A stretch of DNA of 64,000 bases from Luidia sarsii (lineage: Eukaryota > Echinodermata > Asteroidea > Paxillosida > Luidiidae): positions 4,492,832 through 4,556,831 of the forward strand of contig OX465114.1 in the NCBI GenBank assembly GCA_949987565.1, given 5' to 3'. Within the stretch, counting starts at the first letter, position 1. The number at the start of each line of letters is the position of its first letter. The notes below the pieces were generated by a model. It did no database searches and was not told the DNA's origin. It worked only from the letters and a program-made list of their open reading frames with translations. A program made the translations under genes and the position numbers. Positions 23,201 to 31,732 of this stretch are shown here, in pieces.

Positions 23201-23225
23201 CTTCTCGAATGCCAAGATCAACTAA
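8199..23225 (+). CDS. NUDC: NUDC, nuclear migration protein (CS-domain co-chaperone), exons 2-9
   Basis: The gene encodes the conserved NudC protein, a cytosolic co-chaperone of the dynein/LIS1 pathway that works with Hsp90 in nuclear migration, mitosis and cytokinesis. Eight coding exons keep one frame through GT-AG introns: 8199-8276, 8422-8640, 18427-18489, 19837-19953, 20756-20950, 22411-22494, 22629-22747 and 23174-23225. They give 308 residues. The order is an N-terminal helix ([13 protein letters not shown]), a charged coiled-coil stretch, an acidic linker (poly-Asp), the CS domain (TQTLSELE...VPF...[10 protein letters not shown]...[10 protein letters not shown]), the MEWWNRV and DPEINTKK motifs and the C-terminal PTSDEQKKQ...[11 protein letters not shown] tail. 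The usual protein is about 330 aa, so only the first 20-30 residues (exon 1) are missing. Intron 3 contains another gene. Confidence 0.96.
8422..8640 (+). CDS. NUDC: NUDC exon 3
   Basis: 73 codons, phase 0. It encodes the Lys/Glu/Ala-rich coiled coil ending in [16 protein letters not shown]. The donor is GTAAAG. Confidence 0.93.
8879..9530. mobile_element. piggyBac-type MITE, 652 bp, with TTAA target site
   Basis: Terminal inverted repeats (CCACTTCGCGCTGGGA and, in complement, CCACTTTGTGCCGGGA) are flanked exactly by TTAA at 8,875-8,878 and 9,531-9,534, the signature of piggyBac integration. No transposase is encoded. Related copies lie at 31,733-32,420 and 37,328-38,023. Confidence 0.85.
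9535..10357. other. Non-coding intron sequence with a TGTACA tract
   Basis: No gene was found. A dense TGTACA/ACATGT tract lies at about 10,127-10,215. Confidence 0.55.
10358..10443. repeat. AT microsatellite
   Basis: TA/TATATAAT simple repeat of about 85 bp. Confidence 0.9.
10444..11055. other. Unassigned intron sequence
   Basis: Overlapping short open frames exist on both strands, with proline/asparagine-rich low-complexity content (repeated CCCGAATCCCAGGC-like blocks from 10,860). No domain was recognised. Confidence 0.45.
11056..11345. repeat. C-tract minisatellite
   Basis: Units of roughly 75 bp contain CTCGGTCCCGGAATCGCC, a homopolymer run of 7-18 C, an A run and GGAACCGACGCTACCCG. 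The poly-C length differs in each unit. Confidence 0.8.
11819..11863. repeat. GC-rich hairpin
   Basis: GTGGAACCGCGGTTCC and GGAACCGCGGTTCCAC form an inverted pair; each half is itself a palindrome. Confidence 0.75.
12003..12500. repeat. Minisatellite, TATCTCTCCACTGGGTT family, copy 1
   Basis: About 20 imperfect units of 22-27 bp built on CTTATCTCTCCACTGGGTT plus a variable C run. It ends in CCTTATCCCTGACCCTATGG. A homologous shorter array with the same right flank lies at 17,770-17,960. Confidence 0.85.
12501..13208. promoter_or_regulatory. 5' flank of the nested DUF7869-like gene
   Basis: No gene or repeat recognised. It must contain the promoter and 5' UTR of the downstream gene, or an upstream non-coding exon. 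I see no TATA box that I would defend; the ATG at 13,209 follows TAAGCTTTAA. Confidence 0.35.
13209..13395 (+). CDS. DUF7869-like gene exon 1
   Basis: Starts ATGTCAGAG; it is the first in-frame ATG. It encodes an acidic segment ([12 protein letters not shown]). The donor GTAAG follows codon position 1. Confidence 0.8.
13209..16722 (+). CDS. DUF7869-like protein, 699 aa, five exons, nested in NUDC intron 3
   Basis: Five exons join in one frame through GT-AG introns: 13209-13395, 14024-14354, 14434-14702, 14934-15259 and 15736-16722. The N-terminus (about 1-165) is acidic and Ser-rich (SSDED repeats). Then comes a basic helical region with [20 protein letters not shown] and [20 protein letters not shown], a segment [20 protein letters not shown], a Cys pair [10 protein letters not shown], and a C-terminal block with [31 protein letters not shown] and VYDWVSHL. 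I recognise this layout from uncharacterised animal proteins that end in a DUF7869 domain. The conserved Asp motifs recall RNase H-like transposase folds, so a transposase origin is possible but unproven. Function is unknown. No stop or frameshift is visible. Confidence 0.85.
13555..13743. mobile_element. 189-bp MITE, Mutator-like family, with 9-bp target duplication
   Basis: Inverted ends of about 70 bp (GTCCGAGTAACTTGGACCC) are flanked by GCTCTTTCT at 13,546-13,554 and 13,744-13,752. Long inverted ends and a 9-bp duplication fit Mutator-like elements. It is the same family as 4,513-4,640 and 7,135-7,990, and sits in intron 1 of the DUF7869-like gene. Confidence 0.85.
14024..14354 (+). CDS. 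DUF7869-like gene exon 2
   Basis: Acidic Ser/Asp-rich region, then [14 protein letters not shown], a cysteine-containing segment. The acceptor is TTATCAG and the donor GTATGT. Confidence 0.85.
14434..14702 (+). CDS. DUF7869-like gene exon 3
   Basis: Encodes the basic region with [18 protein letters not shown] and [18 protein letters not shown] split Arg codon joins it to exon 2. The donor is GTAAAG. Confidence 0.87.
14934..15259 (+). CDS. DUF7869-like gene exon 4
   Basis: Encodes [14 protein letters not shown], then [19 protein letters not shown] and [10 protein letters not shown]. It ends in phase 0 before GTACTG. Confidence 0.87.
15320..15445 (+). mobile_element. SINE copy with tRNA core deleted
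   Basis: Shares the tail of the SINE at 15,533 (TGAAATATTC...CACCGGGCAAAGCACTGA) and the left part TTAAGACGTCTGTACTAG. About 33 bp covering the T-arm and B box are missing. Confidence 0.7.
15533..15690 (+). mobile_element. tRNA-Ser-derived SINE
   Basis: Positions 15,533-15,596 fold as a tRNA: acceptor AGCTCGG pairs with CCGAGCT, an A-box-like TGGTTAAGACG, an anticodon region ACTAGAAATC as in tRNA-Ser(AGA), and a perfect B box GGTTCGAATCC. The long variable arm of tRNA-Ser is missing and a non-tRNA tail follows, so this is a SINE head and not a working tRNA. It lies in intron 4 of the DUF7869-like gene, next to the truncated copy. Confidence 0.8.
15736..16722 (+). CDS. DUF7869-like gene exon 5 (terminal)
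   Basis: 328 codons plus TGA. It contains [59 protein letters not shown] and a proline-rich tail ([14 protein letters not shown]). The acceptor is CCTCCAG. Confidence 0.88.
   Translation: MNVPEGEKSAALQRQQEHLKLAQMERDAYNAACQKAKSIGATKLGKNVANSKPITFHYSFDFAQQLHYPADPHQPGPIYFKTPRKCHIFGVVAEGLPAQVNYLADEGVSCGKGANVVISYVHHFLESYGLGEQHAHFHADNCSGQNKNNAMLQYLSWRVFTDQHKSITLSFLPVGHTKFAPDWCFGLLKKKYRRTFVSSLQEISDMVTLSTVQGINIPQLVGSQSGEVFVPVYDWVSHLSKHYRRFPGVKSYQHFSVREDNPGTISYQEDSSSSVKTFDLSRSVPPSTLPPIIPPPGIDVTRRQYLFEQIREFCKEETKDLVCPKPEV
16761..17268. repeat. Three-copy tandem repeat of 173-184 bp in the likely 3' UTR
   Basis: Units start at 16,761, 16,945 and 17,118 with AATTGG, then AAACTTCCACTT and CATAATTAATTTG, ending in CCTCCTAGGTGTCTCAAT. 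AATAAA at 17,263-17,268 follows the last unit, so the array may be transcribed in the 3' UTR of the DUF7869-like gene. Confidence 0.75.
17269..17769. other. AT-rich intron sequence
   Basis: A second AATAAA lies at 17,370-17,375. Nothing else recognised. Confidence 0.5.
17770..17960. repeat. Minisatellite, TATCTCTCCACTGGGTT family, copy 2
   Basis: About eight units with the same core and the same right flank (CCTGACCCTATGGACAT) as 12,003-12,500, so both arrays were probably carried by one dispersed element. TGTACA-type palindromes follow to about 18,075. Confidence 0.8.
18427..18489 (+). CDS. NUDC: NUDC exon 4
   Basis: 21 codons of poorly conserved linker ([16 protein letters not shown]). 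The acceptor is CCCTACAG and the donor GTGAGC, both phase 0. Confidence 0.8.
18602..19536. mobile_element. pogo/Tigger-like MITE, about 935 bp
   Basis: The left end CAGTCGACTCCCGTTATAA is the typical Tigger-type terminus. The right end is a diverged complement ending ...GGAGTTGTCTA, and several subterminal CTCGTTATA blocks precede it. TA flanks the left end. No transposase frame. It lies in NUDC intron 4. Confidence 0.75.
19837..19953 (+). CDS. NUDC: NUDC exon 5
   Basis: 39 codons: an acidic run ([15 protein letters not shown]), then [20 protein letters not shown] leading into the CS domain. The donor is GTGAGT. Confidence 0.94.
19954..20755 (+). other. NUDC intron 5
   Basis: No repeat or gene recognised. 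Confidence 0.6.
20756..20950 (+). CDS. NUDC: NUDC exon 6 (CS domain core)
   Basis: 65 codons including [27 protein letters not shown] and [20 protein letters not shown]. Phase 0. Confidence 0.96.
20964..21140 (+). mobile_element. tRNA-Cys-like SINE
   Basis: GGATAGCTCAGATGGGAAGAGC (A-box arm), an anticodon stem CTGGT/ACCAG with loop GTGCAAA (anticodon GCA), and a decayed B box. It shares its upstream leader (GGCAGTTAATGGTTGAATT) with 63,661-63,805, so both are copies of one family. It begins about 14 bp after the NUDC exon 6 donor. Confidence 0.7.
21172..22380 (-). mobile_element. Penelope-like remnant containing an expanded minisatellite
   Basis: Matches the Penelope-like copy at 50,540-51,050 in the same orientation: the end motif GGTCCT...TCTCAAAGGCAG, purine-rich UTR, CCTCCTGGATGTTGAGGCCA, and on the far side GACGGACAGCAT, CCCAGAATACTCAT and TGGGAGATTGAAGTGA. 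The copy is split by the 29-bp array at 21,435-22,233 and stops 30 bp before NUDC exon 7. Confidence 0.8.
21435..22233. repeat. 29-bp minisatellite, about 27 units
   Basis: The unit reads TCCAAAGACTTCATCCATCA plus TTGGAATTG. Two units have a 4-bp GAAG insertion and sit 120 bp apart, indicating duplication of a four-unit block. The unit corresponds to the Penelope sequence around 50,890-50,925 (TCCGAAGACGCTTCATCCAC), so the array grew from transposon coding sequence. Open frames across it are artefacts. Confidence 0.9.
22411..22494 (+). CDS. NUDC: NUDC exon 7
   Basis: 28 codons: [10 protein letters not shown]...[15 protein letters not shown]. The acceptor is TTGTTTTCAG and the donor GTGATT. 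Confidence 0.95.
22629..22747 (+). CDS. NUDC: NUDC exon 8
   Basis: [20 protein letters not shown] and [15 protein letters not shown]. It ends in phase 2 before GTGAGA; the Lys codon completes in exon 9. Confidence 0.95.
22995..23030 (-). mobile_element. Fragment of the tRNA-Cys-like SINE
   Basis: On the minus strand it reads TTGCAAAACCAGAGGTCTCGG, the anticodon arm and variable region of the SINE at 20,964. Confidence 0.55.
23174..23225 (+). CDS. NUDC: NUDC exon 9 (terminal)
   Basis: Encodes [16 protein letters not shown] and TAA at 23,223-23,225. Confidence 0.95.
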
Positions 23226-25097
23226 GCAGATGTTATATTCCAGTTGAATTTATGTCTATTTCTTTATTGTTTCAAAAGAATTTGGGTGTAAAATCTGTAT
23301 CAATATGAACTGTATCAATACTGGAATACTGGAATCTGTATCAATACTGGAAGTATGTTTTTGCAATGTACTTCGAATAGCGAGAGGCCAGAACTTAAAA
23401 ACCTCCCAATAAAGGGTCAAATTTGTATTATTTTTTGCCTTTTTAATAAATATTTCAAATAAATCTGCAGTGTAGCATTTTTTGTTATATAGGAAATATT
23501 GCCATTTTTATCTTGAAACTGAAGCCTTCAAAAAAAGAAAAAATTCACAAAAAAGTTTTTTTAACCATGAACCAAGTGTTTAGTTTGTATCAATAAAGGA
23601 TATTCCCTATTGTCAAGACCACAATGTCTAGCATTCTGTAAAGAATTTTTTTGGGGGGGTATTACATAAAGAATTTAATTTCAAGATGAAAATTCACATC
23701 ATAATGAGCACTTCATATTTACCATACGCTATTTAATACAAAACTGTCCATCAGTCTGCTCTGAATAAAGACCAATTTGAGAAGTACAAGATTTTCTATG
23801 ATTGATTCATTGTGCAAGAGTCGGGTGAATCAATGAGATTTTGCCAATATTTTTGGTTTCCTTATTTTAGACTCTAAACCGAGGCTCAGCTCCTGCCCAG
23901 CTATCATCAATATCAACTCTGCTACTAAACATTTCTATTTATCACACACGTTTTGGGTTTTTTTGTCTGTAAAATATTTCTTGGTAGTCCTTGTATAGTG
24001 GGTAGTGTACTGCACTTTACATTTCTATTTTTGGACCATGCATTAGTTTAGTGATGTGACCGGAATTAGTGCATCAAATTTCTTTTTGGCCTGTACTTTG
24101 CATTAGCTTTTCTGCTCCAACAGCTTAGTAGAAAAGTCTTACTGTTTGCTCCGATTTTGTTTGACATCTGTATTACTTCTTACTCTTTGGCCGTTTTTCC
24201 CCTACTTCTTTGTCTTCTTATTCCTCATTGCACCTTTTTTCTGTGTGGATGATCTAGCAAACGGCAAAATGTATTTGAGCCAAACTTGGCCAAAACAATG
24301 TCCCTGTTGTCTTGTCGTGTACATTATGATATTTTTTTTGAAAATGCTCAAAGGATGGAAACTGGTAAGTGCAATCATGACACAATCTTTAGCAGTACAG
24401 ATTTATAACTTGCCATGGATATACATTAGATTGAGAAAAGGTTTATTAAAAAAAATTACCATGATGCCATGTCATTTCATGAATATTTATAAAGTAATAA
24501 AGTTTGAATCTTTAAATCTTCAAAATCTGATCAAAAATCAAAGGGTTATACCCAGGTAGTCCCTTGTTTTGCTGTTTCTTGCATGTGAGAGGGAATTCCA
24601 AGGCCTACATTATATCCAATCCTTGTTTCTGGTCGAAACTGGATGTGCCATTGTTTTCACATTTGGCACCATATTTGAACTTCGTTTGAACATTCTTAAA
24701 AACTTTAATACATGAAGTCATCATCTTCTTGAGTGCCCTCTTGTGGCAGGGGGATAAATGTCAGACACATTTTCACTCGATGTCAATGGCAAAGTTTGAG
24801 GAAATCGTTTATAAATTGGCAGGATTATTTCCTTCTACTTTGACAATGAATGTGCCATTATAGAGATATGACATACACTGTACAAACTGGAGGTCAGGAG
24901 GAAAATCACGATCTTAAGCTACATTGTATGCGATTACTTCATCACATTAAAGGGAACATAAATATTTGCGATGATATCATATTTTTCCTGTATTTAGTGA
25001 TCCAGTGCCTCTGATGATGAAAATCAAAATATCTAAATTGCTTTAAGATTCAAGTGTCTTTTTGTGTACACCACTCATGCTGTTATGCACATGTATA
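23226..25097. other. NUDC 3' UTR and intergenic sequence
   Basis: AATAAA signals at 23,408-23,413, 23,445-23,450, 23,458-23,463 and 23,592-23,597 give plausible NUDC polyadenylation sites. Beyond that I see no gene; a 137-codon frame at 24,146 has no recognisable domain. Confidence 0.6.
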
Positions 25098-26523
25098 TAT
25101 CCTCCAGTTACCGGTTTTCGACGATATAAGGACTTTTCTTCAAACTGACCAATGTGGACGAAAGTATCACACTAAAAGAGGTCTCAGGCACTTTTTCCAC
25201 ACCACAGACTTTTAGAATAATCATAGAGAAGGTTGATCAAGCCTGTCACTTCCGTAAGATCACCCGGTTTTGTCGATGTCTACGGTGCACCTATTTTCGA
25301 CGGCGGTGTTTATTAAGGTGTCCCAGTGCAGCCAAACGTAAAATAAATTCTTAAAATAACTCAGAATGCTGTGTGGCACTGTAAAAATCTTCCCTGTATG
25401 TTTTTTTTTTTCATCTTTCGGGTTTTTTGACACTGCTTCTAATACTTTCCTCAAAACATTCATAATTTATGGTTAAAACGTATTGGTTTGCATTAATTTT
25501 GTCCCACTTTGAGATGGGGAAGTTGGATTGACTTGTTATCACCTGTCAACTCCTTTCCCTTCACTTTCCCATCCTTTTCCAAATCATCAAACCTGTCCTC
25601 ATAATAATAAGGAAATAAATTTAATCACCATAATGAATAATTCAAATTAAGAATAATTTTCTGAAAATGTGAAAAGAAGTTCATTTAACTGAAAGATATA
25701 TTTTAACTTTTTTGAATTTGGATCTTCAAGTAAACCATAGAGGTGAAATACGGTAGGGCAGTATCTATGAGTGACACATGCAGCATTTCTCATCCTTGTT
25801 AATTTCCACATCAGAAGATACATCGAGGCAGGATGTGATTGTTCGGCTTGGTCCAAGCTAATTTGATTCAGCCATGGAAGCAGATTTCTTTTCTTTGCCC
25901 TTTTGGTGGGATTATATTTTTTATCTGGTTGATGTCTTCTTCTGTGACACAATCCTCTTTCTCACTGCTTCTTCATTTATTACCTTTCCCAATGTCACTC
26001 AAGAGACAAATTTCCTCCTTCTTGGTACTTTTCTCCAGCTGCCCTTTAATTTATTTTTTATTTTTTAAAAGCCTATTAGGCCATGTTACTTTATGCCTTT
26101 AAATAATAATAAAAAAATATATAAGCGAGACGCCCTATAGGAGCATCCATAGTTTTTACCCAGAACGGACTGCCTCAAGTTGCGTGATATATTTTTTTTT
26201 CTACATATGTTGGGGTTTGTTATGGTACACTCAGATTTTTGTTAGGACCAACAATAAAGAAAACTGGAGCCACGAAGCAACTGCCAATTTTGTAGCTAGG
26301 AAAATAGACCCCAAAAGAGCAACTTTTTGAATCACACGAGTTTGGCCTACTGGAAGAGCCTTAACTTTACACATTTTCGGTGACGGACGAAGAGCAGGAA
26401 ACAAACCAGAAGATACGAAGTCTGAGATCGTTATACAGAGTTGTTTTCATCGTGCGATGTGAGTTAGAAGGTCAAGCATCGAAGACGTGTACCGTCGAAA
26501 ACTGGGGTTCCTACGATACATGT
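25098..26523 (-). mobile_element. 1.45-kb DNA transposon copy B (inverted relative to copy A)
   Basis: Reverse-complement homologue of 5,143-6,609, from TATCCTCCAGTTACCGG to GTACCGTCGAAAACTGGGG. It carries the same broken transposase-tail-like segment (SDVEINKDEKC region near 25,780-25,830, minus strand). Copies A and B flank NUDC in inverted orientation. Confidence 0.75.
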
Positions 26524-27244
26524 AACTACACTGACAACAGGGTGGTCCACTTGTGAAGGACATAGATCTTAGGACAGTGCAAGGGTAACATGACTCCTAA
26601 TGCACCAGGACTGTCCACACATGGATGTATCCCTGCAGAAAGCAAATGCTGTTTACTGAAACGTCACATGTGCACTGGACTTTGACATACTCCCGGTACT
26701 TAACCTGACCTGGTCAATTTTACCGGGCAGAAGTCAGTCAGTTAAACTACCCATTTGAGCCAAATAAGTTACCTGGGAGGAAAACTTCCAGCAAGGGATG
26801 CTAGACCAAACAACTCAGTACCTCAATAAAATGTACTAAATTTGTTAGCTGTTTGCAGACATGGCATGACGGTAATACTGCCTTACTTGGTCAACCATAC
26901 AGCTGAACACATTGGACTGCTGAGACCATGACACCATCCTTGGATTTGGTGGAGATACAAAGGTGACTTCATTGGGACGAGGGACGGTAGCAGACTGAAT
27001 GCCTTCTCTGACCACATCATTTCTCCATCCATATCACCAGTTCATATGGGGGCATTTACTCAAGGGACATTTTCAGGAAGTCACCATGGTCACTAGCAGA
27101 GAAACAGCAACACATGATTACAGGACAGAGAGACCTAAATGATTTCAACCACACAAATAGCACAAAAAAAGGAATAATGCAGGACGGAAAAGCCTGCAAT
27201 TTGGGGCCAAGGACAAAAGGTTAACAACATTATATGCTAGTAAT
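26524..27244. other. No recognisable feature
   Basis: Non-repetitive sequence with no long open frame and no family that I can name. Confidence 0.5.
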
Positions 27245-27531
27245 TAGTAATGACTAACACCATGCAGCTAATCTGATAATCCTTCTTTTGTGTTCACTCC
27301 TTCACACTTCTCTCTTTGATCTTTCCCCTCTTCTCACTAATCCCTACCCCTTGCCCTTCCCTTTGATCTCTCCCTACCAGCTTTACTCTGTCATTTGTTA
27401 CTCATCAGTGTCATATTCACTCTCTTCCCCCTTCCTTTGTGTACATGTATCTGTTTTGTCCTTGTCACTCTGCCTTTGAGAAAGGTCCTGCTAGGATCGA
27501 AACGTCAGGCCCACTAAATTTTAACATTATA
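27245..27531 (+). mobile_element. Penelope-like 3' end fragment
   Basis: Close match to 52,220-52,548: CTAACACCATGCAGCT, pyrimidine-rich UTR, GTACATGTATCTGTTTTGTCC, and the end motif CTTTGAGAAAGGTCCTGCTA then GGATCGAAACGTCAGGCC. Confidence 0.85.
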
Positions 27532-27955
27532 TGCTAATTAATGGAAACAGGTCAGGAAACAAGTAAGATAATACAGCATATAATAAACTAGCAAATTATA
27601 CAGGCAGAAAGCAATAAGGTAAAATTATACTCACAAGAAAGTCCCGCCCTGTTGGTGTCTGCAGCGACTACAGCAAAGACATTGGACCAAGCACCTCAGC
27701 GAGAGTGTACAAACCACCGACGTTCAGCAACGTGAGCACTCGTGGTAGGGACATCCGTCAACTCCAGTAGGTCAGCTTCATGAGGAGCCACATCACGAGG
27801 GTCGACCAGCCACAACAACATGCAACCGCGCAAGACGTAGCAACCGTGTGTGCTTAGGGCAGCATCTGAGACCGGTACAATGGCGGGCTTGGCCTTTTAA
27901 AGGCTTTACCCACAGAGTAGTATGTACATTCCTCAAATTTCTTACATGATAGAGC
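27532..27955. other. No recognisable feature
   Basis: No repeat or coding sequence recognised. Confidence 0.5.
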
Positions 27956-28131
27956 GATTGCATGACCAATGTTTACATGCCATCATGTGACTTATTAGTG
28001 GGTGTTTTTAGTGGAAGCGAACAAAAAGACTCATATTGTCCACATTCTTCTCCATATGTTTCCATTACTGCTTTGTGCCACAAATACCCACTATAAGCCA
28101 CGTGATGGCATGTAAACAGTAGTCGCGCAAT
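27956..28131. repeat. Inverted repeat with about 55-bp arms
   Basis: Left arm CGATTGC...TGTTTACATGCCATCATGTG...AGTGGGTGTTTTT pairs with CACAAATACCCACTATAAGC...GATGGCATGTAAACA...GCAATCG. It is likely a small foldback MITE. Confidence 0.7.
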
Positions 28132-28399
28132 CGGTCTATACTGAGAAAGCCCCAATGACCATTGGAGTTTGTAAGAATTAATCAACACTCATTTGGGTTC
28201 ATAACAATACCAACCACTGACTTGTATTCTAGGCCCAGAGATACTTCATGAATATCTCCATGCCTTCACTTGTCACCCCAGACACTGTAAGACGAGTATA
28301 GCACTACAGACACTGAGTCAGACCCTCAGATTAGGCACATAAATTATGTTCAAATACAGAAACCTTTATACATGTAGCCTCTCACTAACTTGCCAAGTG
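28132..28399. other. No recognisable feature
   Basis: Nothing recognised. Confidence 0.4.
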
Positions 28400-29155
28400 T
28401 ATAATTCCATTGCCAAAATCTGTTCCATTCCTAGAAGTTTGCCACTCAAAAGAAAAATCCTCCAGTCCTAAGCACAATCCTAAGGCCATCAATTATTAGT
28501 CACTTTGCAGCACCCATGTCTTCCTCCCCTCCAGAAAAATTACTAAGGAAAATCATCACATTCTTCATACATGTACATTAGATTGTCTGGTTAGTGCTAT
28601 TCCAGACATGCAAGTGTTGTCTTTCAGGCGCCCTGTATAATTGTCCAAGCAGAGGTCCCCCCTTTCGAAATTTCAACTCCTACCAAGTATGGTACATTTA
28701 ACTTAAGTGTACCTCAAATTTCAACATTTGCAAAACCCATTGTCCACGAAACATTTTCAATCTTTCTTCCTTCACTACCCGCAAGACCTATGGCACTATT
28801 ACATGTACCACCTCAAACATGTTCAATACATTGGGTAAACAGTTAGATACCCCTGTTGGAAATGGATACCCCTGTATAAAGGGCCCTGAGTATACTGGAT
28901 GAGTATACTGGCCATGGATTCACTTGGTCACTGAAGCGACACTGTCAGTCTGGGAGAAGCTGTGGATGAAGCATTTTTGGACAATGCTGTTACACATACT
29001 GATGAGGAGAGGAAATGGAATCCTCATCAATGTGTGGGCCTCTAAATTTATGAAACTAAAAACAAGTCCAAGACCAGGTCATCCAATCAAAGCCAGAAAA
29101 TTGGATACCCTATGAGGCATCACTTTGAATTCCCACATCATTCAATTTTGGACGA
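28400..29155 (+). pseudogene. Decayed Penelope-like GIY-YIG region
   Basis: Collinear with the intact-looking Penelope copy at 50.9-51.7 kb (reverse complement): TCCATTCCTAGAAGTTTGCC, TTTCAGGCGCCC, AATTGTCCAAGCAGAGGTCC and CACCTCAAACATGTTCAA. Many indels and stops. At about 29,155 it joins reverse transcriptase sequence that runs on the opposite strand. Confidence 0.8.
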
Positions 29156-30245
29156 ATACAAGTCAGTAGTAAGTGTACTGAGGTCTATCCGGATGGTGAC
29201 ATCCAGAAAGTGTGTCTGCTGAAGAGTCTGCTCCCATGTGAATTTGATAGTCCTGTGGAGGGAATTGATGAAGCATTCAAGTTCCTAGTCCAAATGAAGA
29301 AAACGTCATCTATGTATCTCCATCCAATCCAGGGACGGCATGGAGCCTCACTAAGCATGCGTTCCTCAAGGTCACCCATGAAGAGGCAAGCAAAGGAAGG
29401 AGCCATGCGCGTGCCCAGTGTTAAGAAAGGAGAAATTATTCTTGGCCATCACTAGCCTCATGAGGGTGGTTATGTCAGAGATGGGTGGAGAAGACTGTTT
29501 TCCTTTGGCCAGGGCTGAGGAGCAGGCTTGAATGCCTTTTTCCTGGGGGATGTTAGTGTCAGTATAGAGGAAACGTCAATGGTACCAATTATAGCAGCGG
29601 TCGGAATTTGATCCTTGACACTTTCCAACTTTCGCAGAGTCAGGAGTGTCATGGATGTATGAGGGGATTTGTGGAACCAAGGTTCTGAGAAGAGTCAATG
29701 AAAAGAGATATGTGTTCCGTAGGTGAACCATTGCCAGAGATGGGCCTGCCTGGGTTGTTGGCCTTGTGAATTTTTTGTGAGAAGGTAGAATCTGGCAGTT
29801 CTACAATTGATCGGTGATAGAAATCTGTGAGCTTTTTTACTCAATTGATCACACGATCGCATGTCATCCAAAACTTCCTGAATTTGCTCTGAAAAATTTG
29901 CCAGTGGGGTTAGAGTCCAGACATTTATAGTGCTAGGGATTGTTAAGTTGGCGATTGGCTTCATCAATATATTTTTGGCAATCTATGATTACTGCGGCTG
30001 ACCCTTTATCTGCTGGCTTGATAATGATGTCACCGCGGGAACGTAGAGTGTTGAGAGCAAGACGTTCTTCCCTAGGGAGATTGTCATGGGGCTTACGGGT
30101 AAGATGAGAGGAGTTGGAAACTTGAGAACTGACTGCTTGCACATACGTTTCAAGGGCTAGAAATGGTTCTTGGGGGGACCCAGGTGCTTTTTACTCGGAA
30201 AGGTTCTTCTTTACGGGAGCCAGAATCCAAGAAACTCAGTCAGAA
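29156..30245 (-). pseudogene. Decayed Penelope-like reverse transcriptase
   Basis: Minus-strand fragments, in order from 30,245 down: LRSRGDIIIKPADKGSA and KYIDEANRQLNNP; SKKAHRFLSP...CRTARFYLL; LRKLESVKDQIPTAAIIGTI; MAPSFACLFMGDLEERML; and WRYIDDVFFIWTRN, the YxDD catalytic box of the RT palm. KPADKGSA and the APSFACLFM/YIDD arrangement are typical of Penelope-like RT. Frameshifts separate the fragments, so it is inactive. Confidence 0.85.
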
Positions 30246-30718
30246 TCGTAACATAAACATTATTAACAAATCTGTCAATAATAGACAGGGTATTATTTAT
30301 TTATTTTCAAACCTTCCAAGGCCATTCAAGTAGAAACAGACAGCTCAAGCCATATCAAACATCAATTACACAAGTTCTTGTTTTCTTTTGTGCTAAACTC
30401 TGCCATGAAAAGGTCAGAATGAGATGGTATGGTAGGGAAAGCAGTATTTCATTTTCTATACAGTATTGTGATGTACACACACCTTTCAGGATGAAATTCA
30501 AAACTATGGCAAAAACTTGTTTGGGTAATACATGTAGAGGATTTGTAAATCTTTCAAAGATACAAAATGTGAAAAATTAAATGTCCTTTTTTTTTATAGG
30601 TAAAGACAAATTTTATTTATTACTATAAAAGTTTGTCTTTATGTACCATGCAACCTCTTACAAATTTGCAATTACATGTGAAGTTTGTTGTCAAATACCC
30701 GGTACCTTCTATATACCT
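30246..30718. other. No recognisable feature
   Basis: AT-rich, no coding or repeat structure recognised. Confidence 0.5.
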
Positions 30719-31292
30719 GCACTATCATACAGCACCCTGTGACTAGTGCACTATCATACAGCACCCTGTGACTAGTGCACTATCATACCATCCTGTGACT
30801 AGTGCACTATCATACCACCCAGTTATAAGTGCAATATCATACCATCCCGTTGTAAGTGCACTATCATACCATCCCGTTGTAAGTGCACTATCATACCATC
30901 CCCTGATAAGTGCACTATCATACCATCCCGTTATAAGTGCACTATCATACCAACCCCATTAGAAGTGCACTATCATACCATCCCGTTATAAGTACACTAT
31001 CATACATCCCCATTATAAGTACACTATCATACCATCCCGTTATAAGTGCACTATCATACATCCCCATTATAAGTGCACTATCATACCATCCCGGGATAAG
31101 TACACTATCATACCATCCCGTTATAAGTACACTATCATACCATCCCGTTATAAGTACACTATCATACCATCCCATGATAAGTGCACTATCATACCATCCC
31201 CATTATAAGTGCACTATCATACCATCCCATGATAAGTGCACTATCATACCACCCCGTGCAATATCATAACATCCCGTGATAAGTTCACCATC
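30719..31292. repeat. 27-bp minisatellite, about 21 units
   Basis: The unit is GTGCACTATCATACCATCCC plus GTTATAA. Variants have CTGTGACTA, CCATTATAA or CCATGATAA ends. As 27 is divisible by three, both strands stay open, which produces false reading frames. Confidence 0.92.
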
Positions 31293-31732
31293 ATATACCA
31301 CCCCATGTCAACCTCGCAACATGATCCGTTTTCTTTCGTGTAGACTTAATAAATCCAAGGAATTGAAGCTCTGAAACAGCACGAATAAAACGTGCCCTGT
31401 AAGGACAAAGGTTAAAGAAAACAACATGCAATAACTTTTCACTATGATTTACTGTATTTACCATAATTGTGTTATTTGCATTCAATAAACAAATCAGTAA
31501 TTCTTTTAACCATCCTCTTGAAGCCTCATGCTGAGAATTTGAAAAAGGGAAATTTGACCCCCCTAAAAAGAAGGGAAACATTACCCCATCAAAGTAATGT
31601 TGTTTGGGTCATTACTGAATACTTGCCCGAATAACAACTACATGTACACATGCATAAATTCCCCTAGCCATGTTAGACAATACGCTACATTTCTGATCAG
31701 CTTGACAACAGCCTCATTCCCACAATGCATTG
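31293..31732. other. No recognisable feature
   Basis: No gene or repeat recognised. Confidence 0.45.

Noticed and set aside
24146..24559. 137-codon hydrophobic frame downstream of NUDC
   Set aside because: No recognisable domain, AT-rich composition, no splice context; likely chance.
30768..31269. Plus- and minus-strand frames of 64-110 codons
   Set aside because: 27-bp minisatellite translated on both strands.
30719..31292. Possible CRISPR-like repeat array
   Set aside because: Eukaryotic context and units directly abut with no unique spacers; it is a minisatellite.
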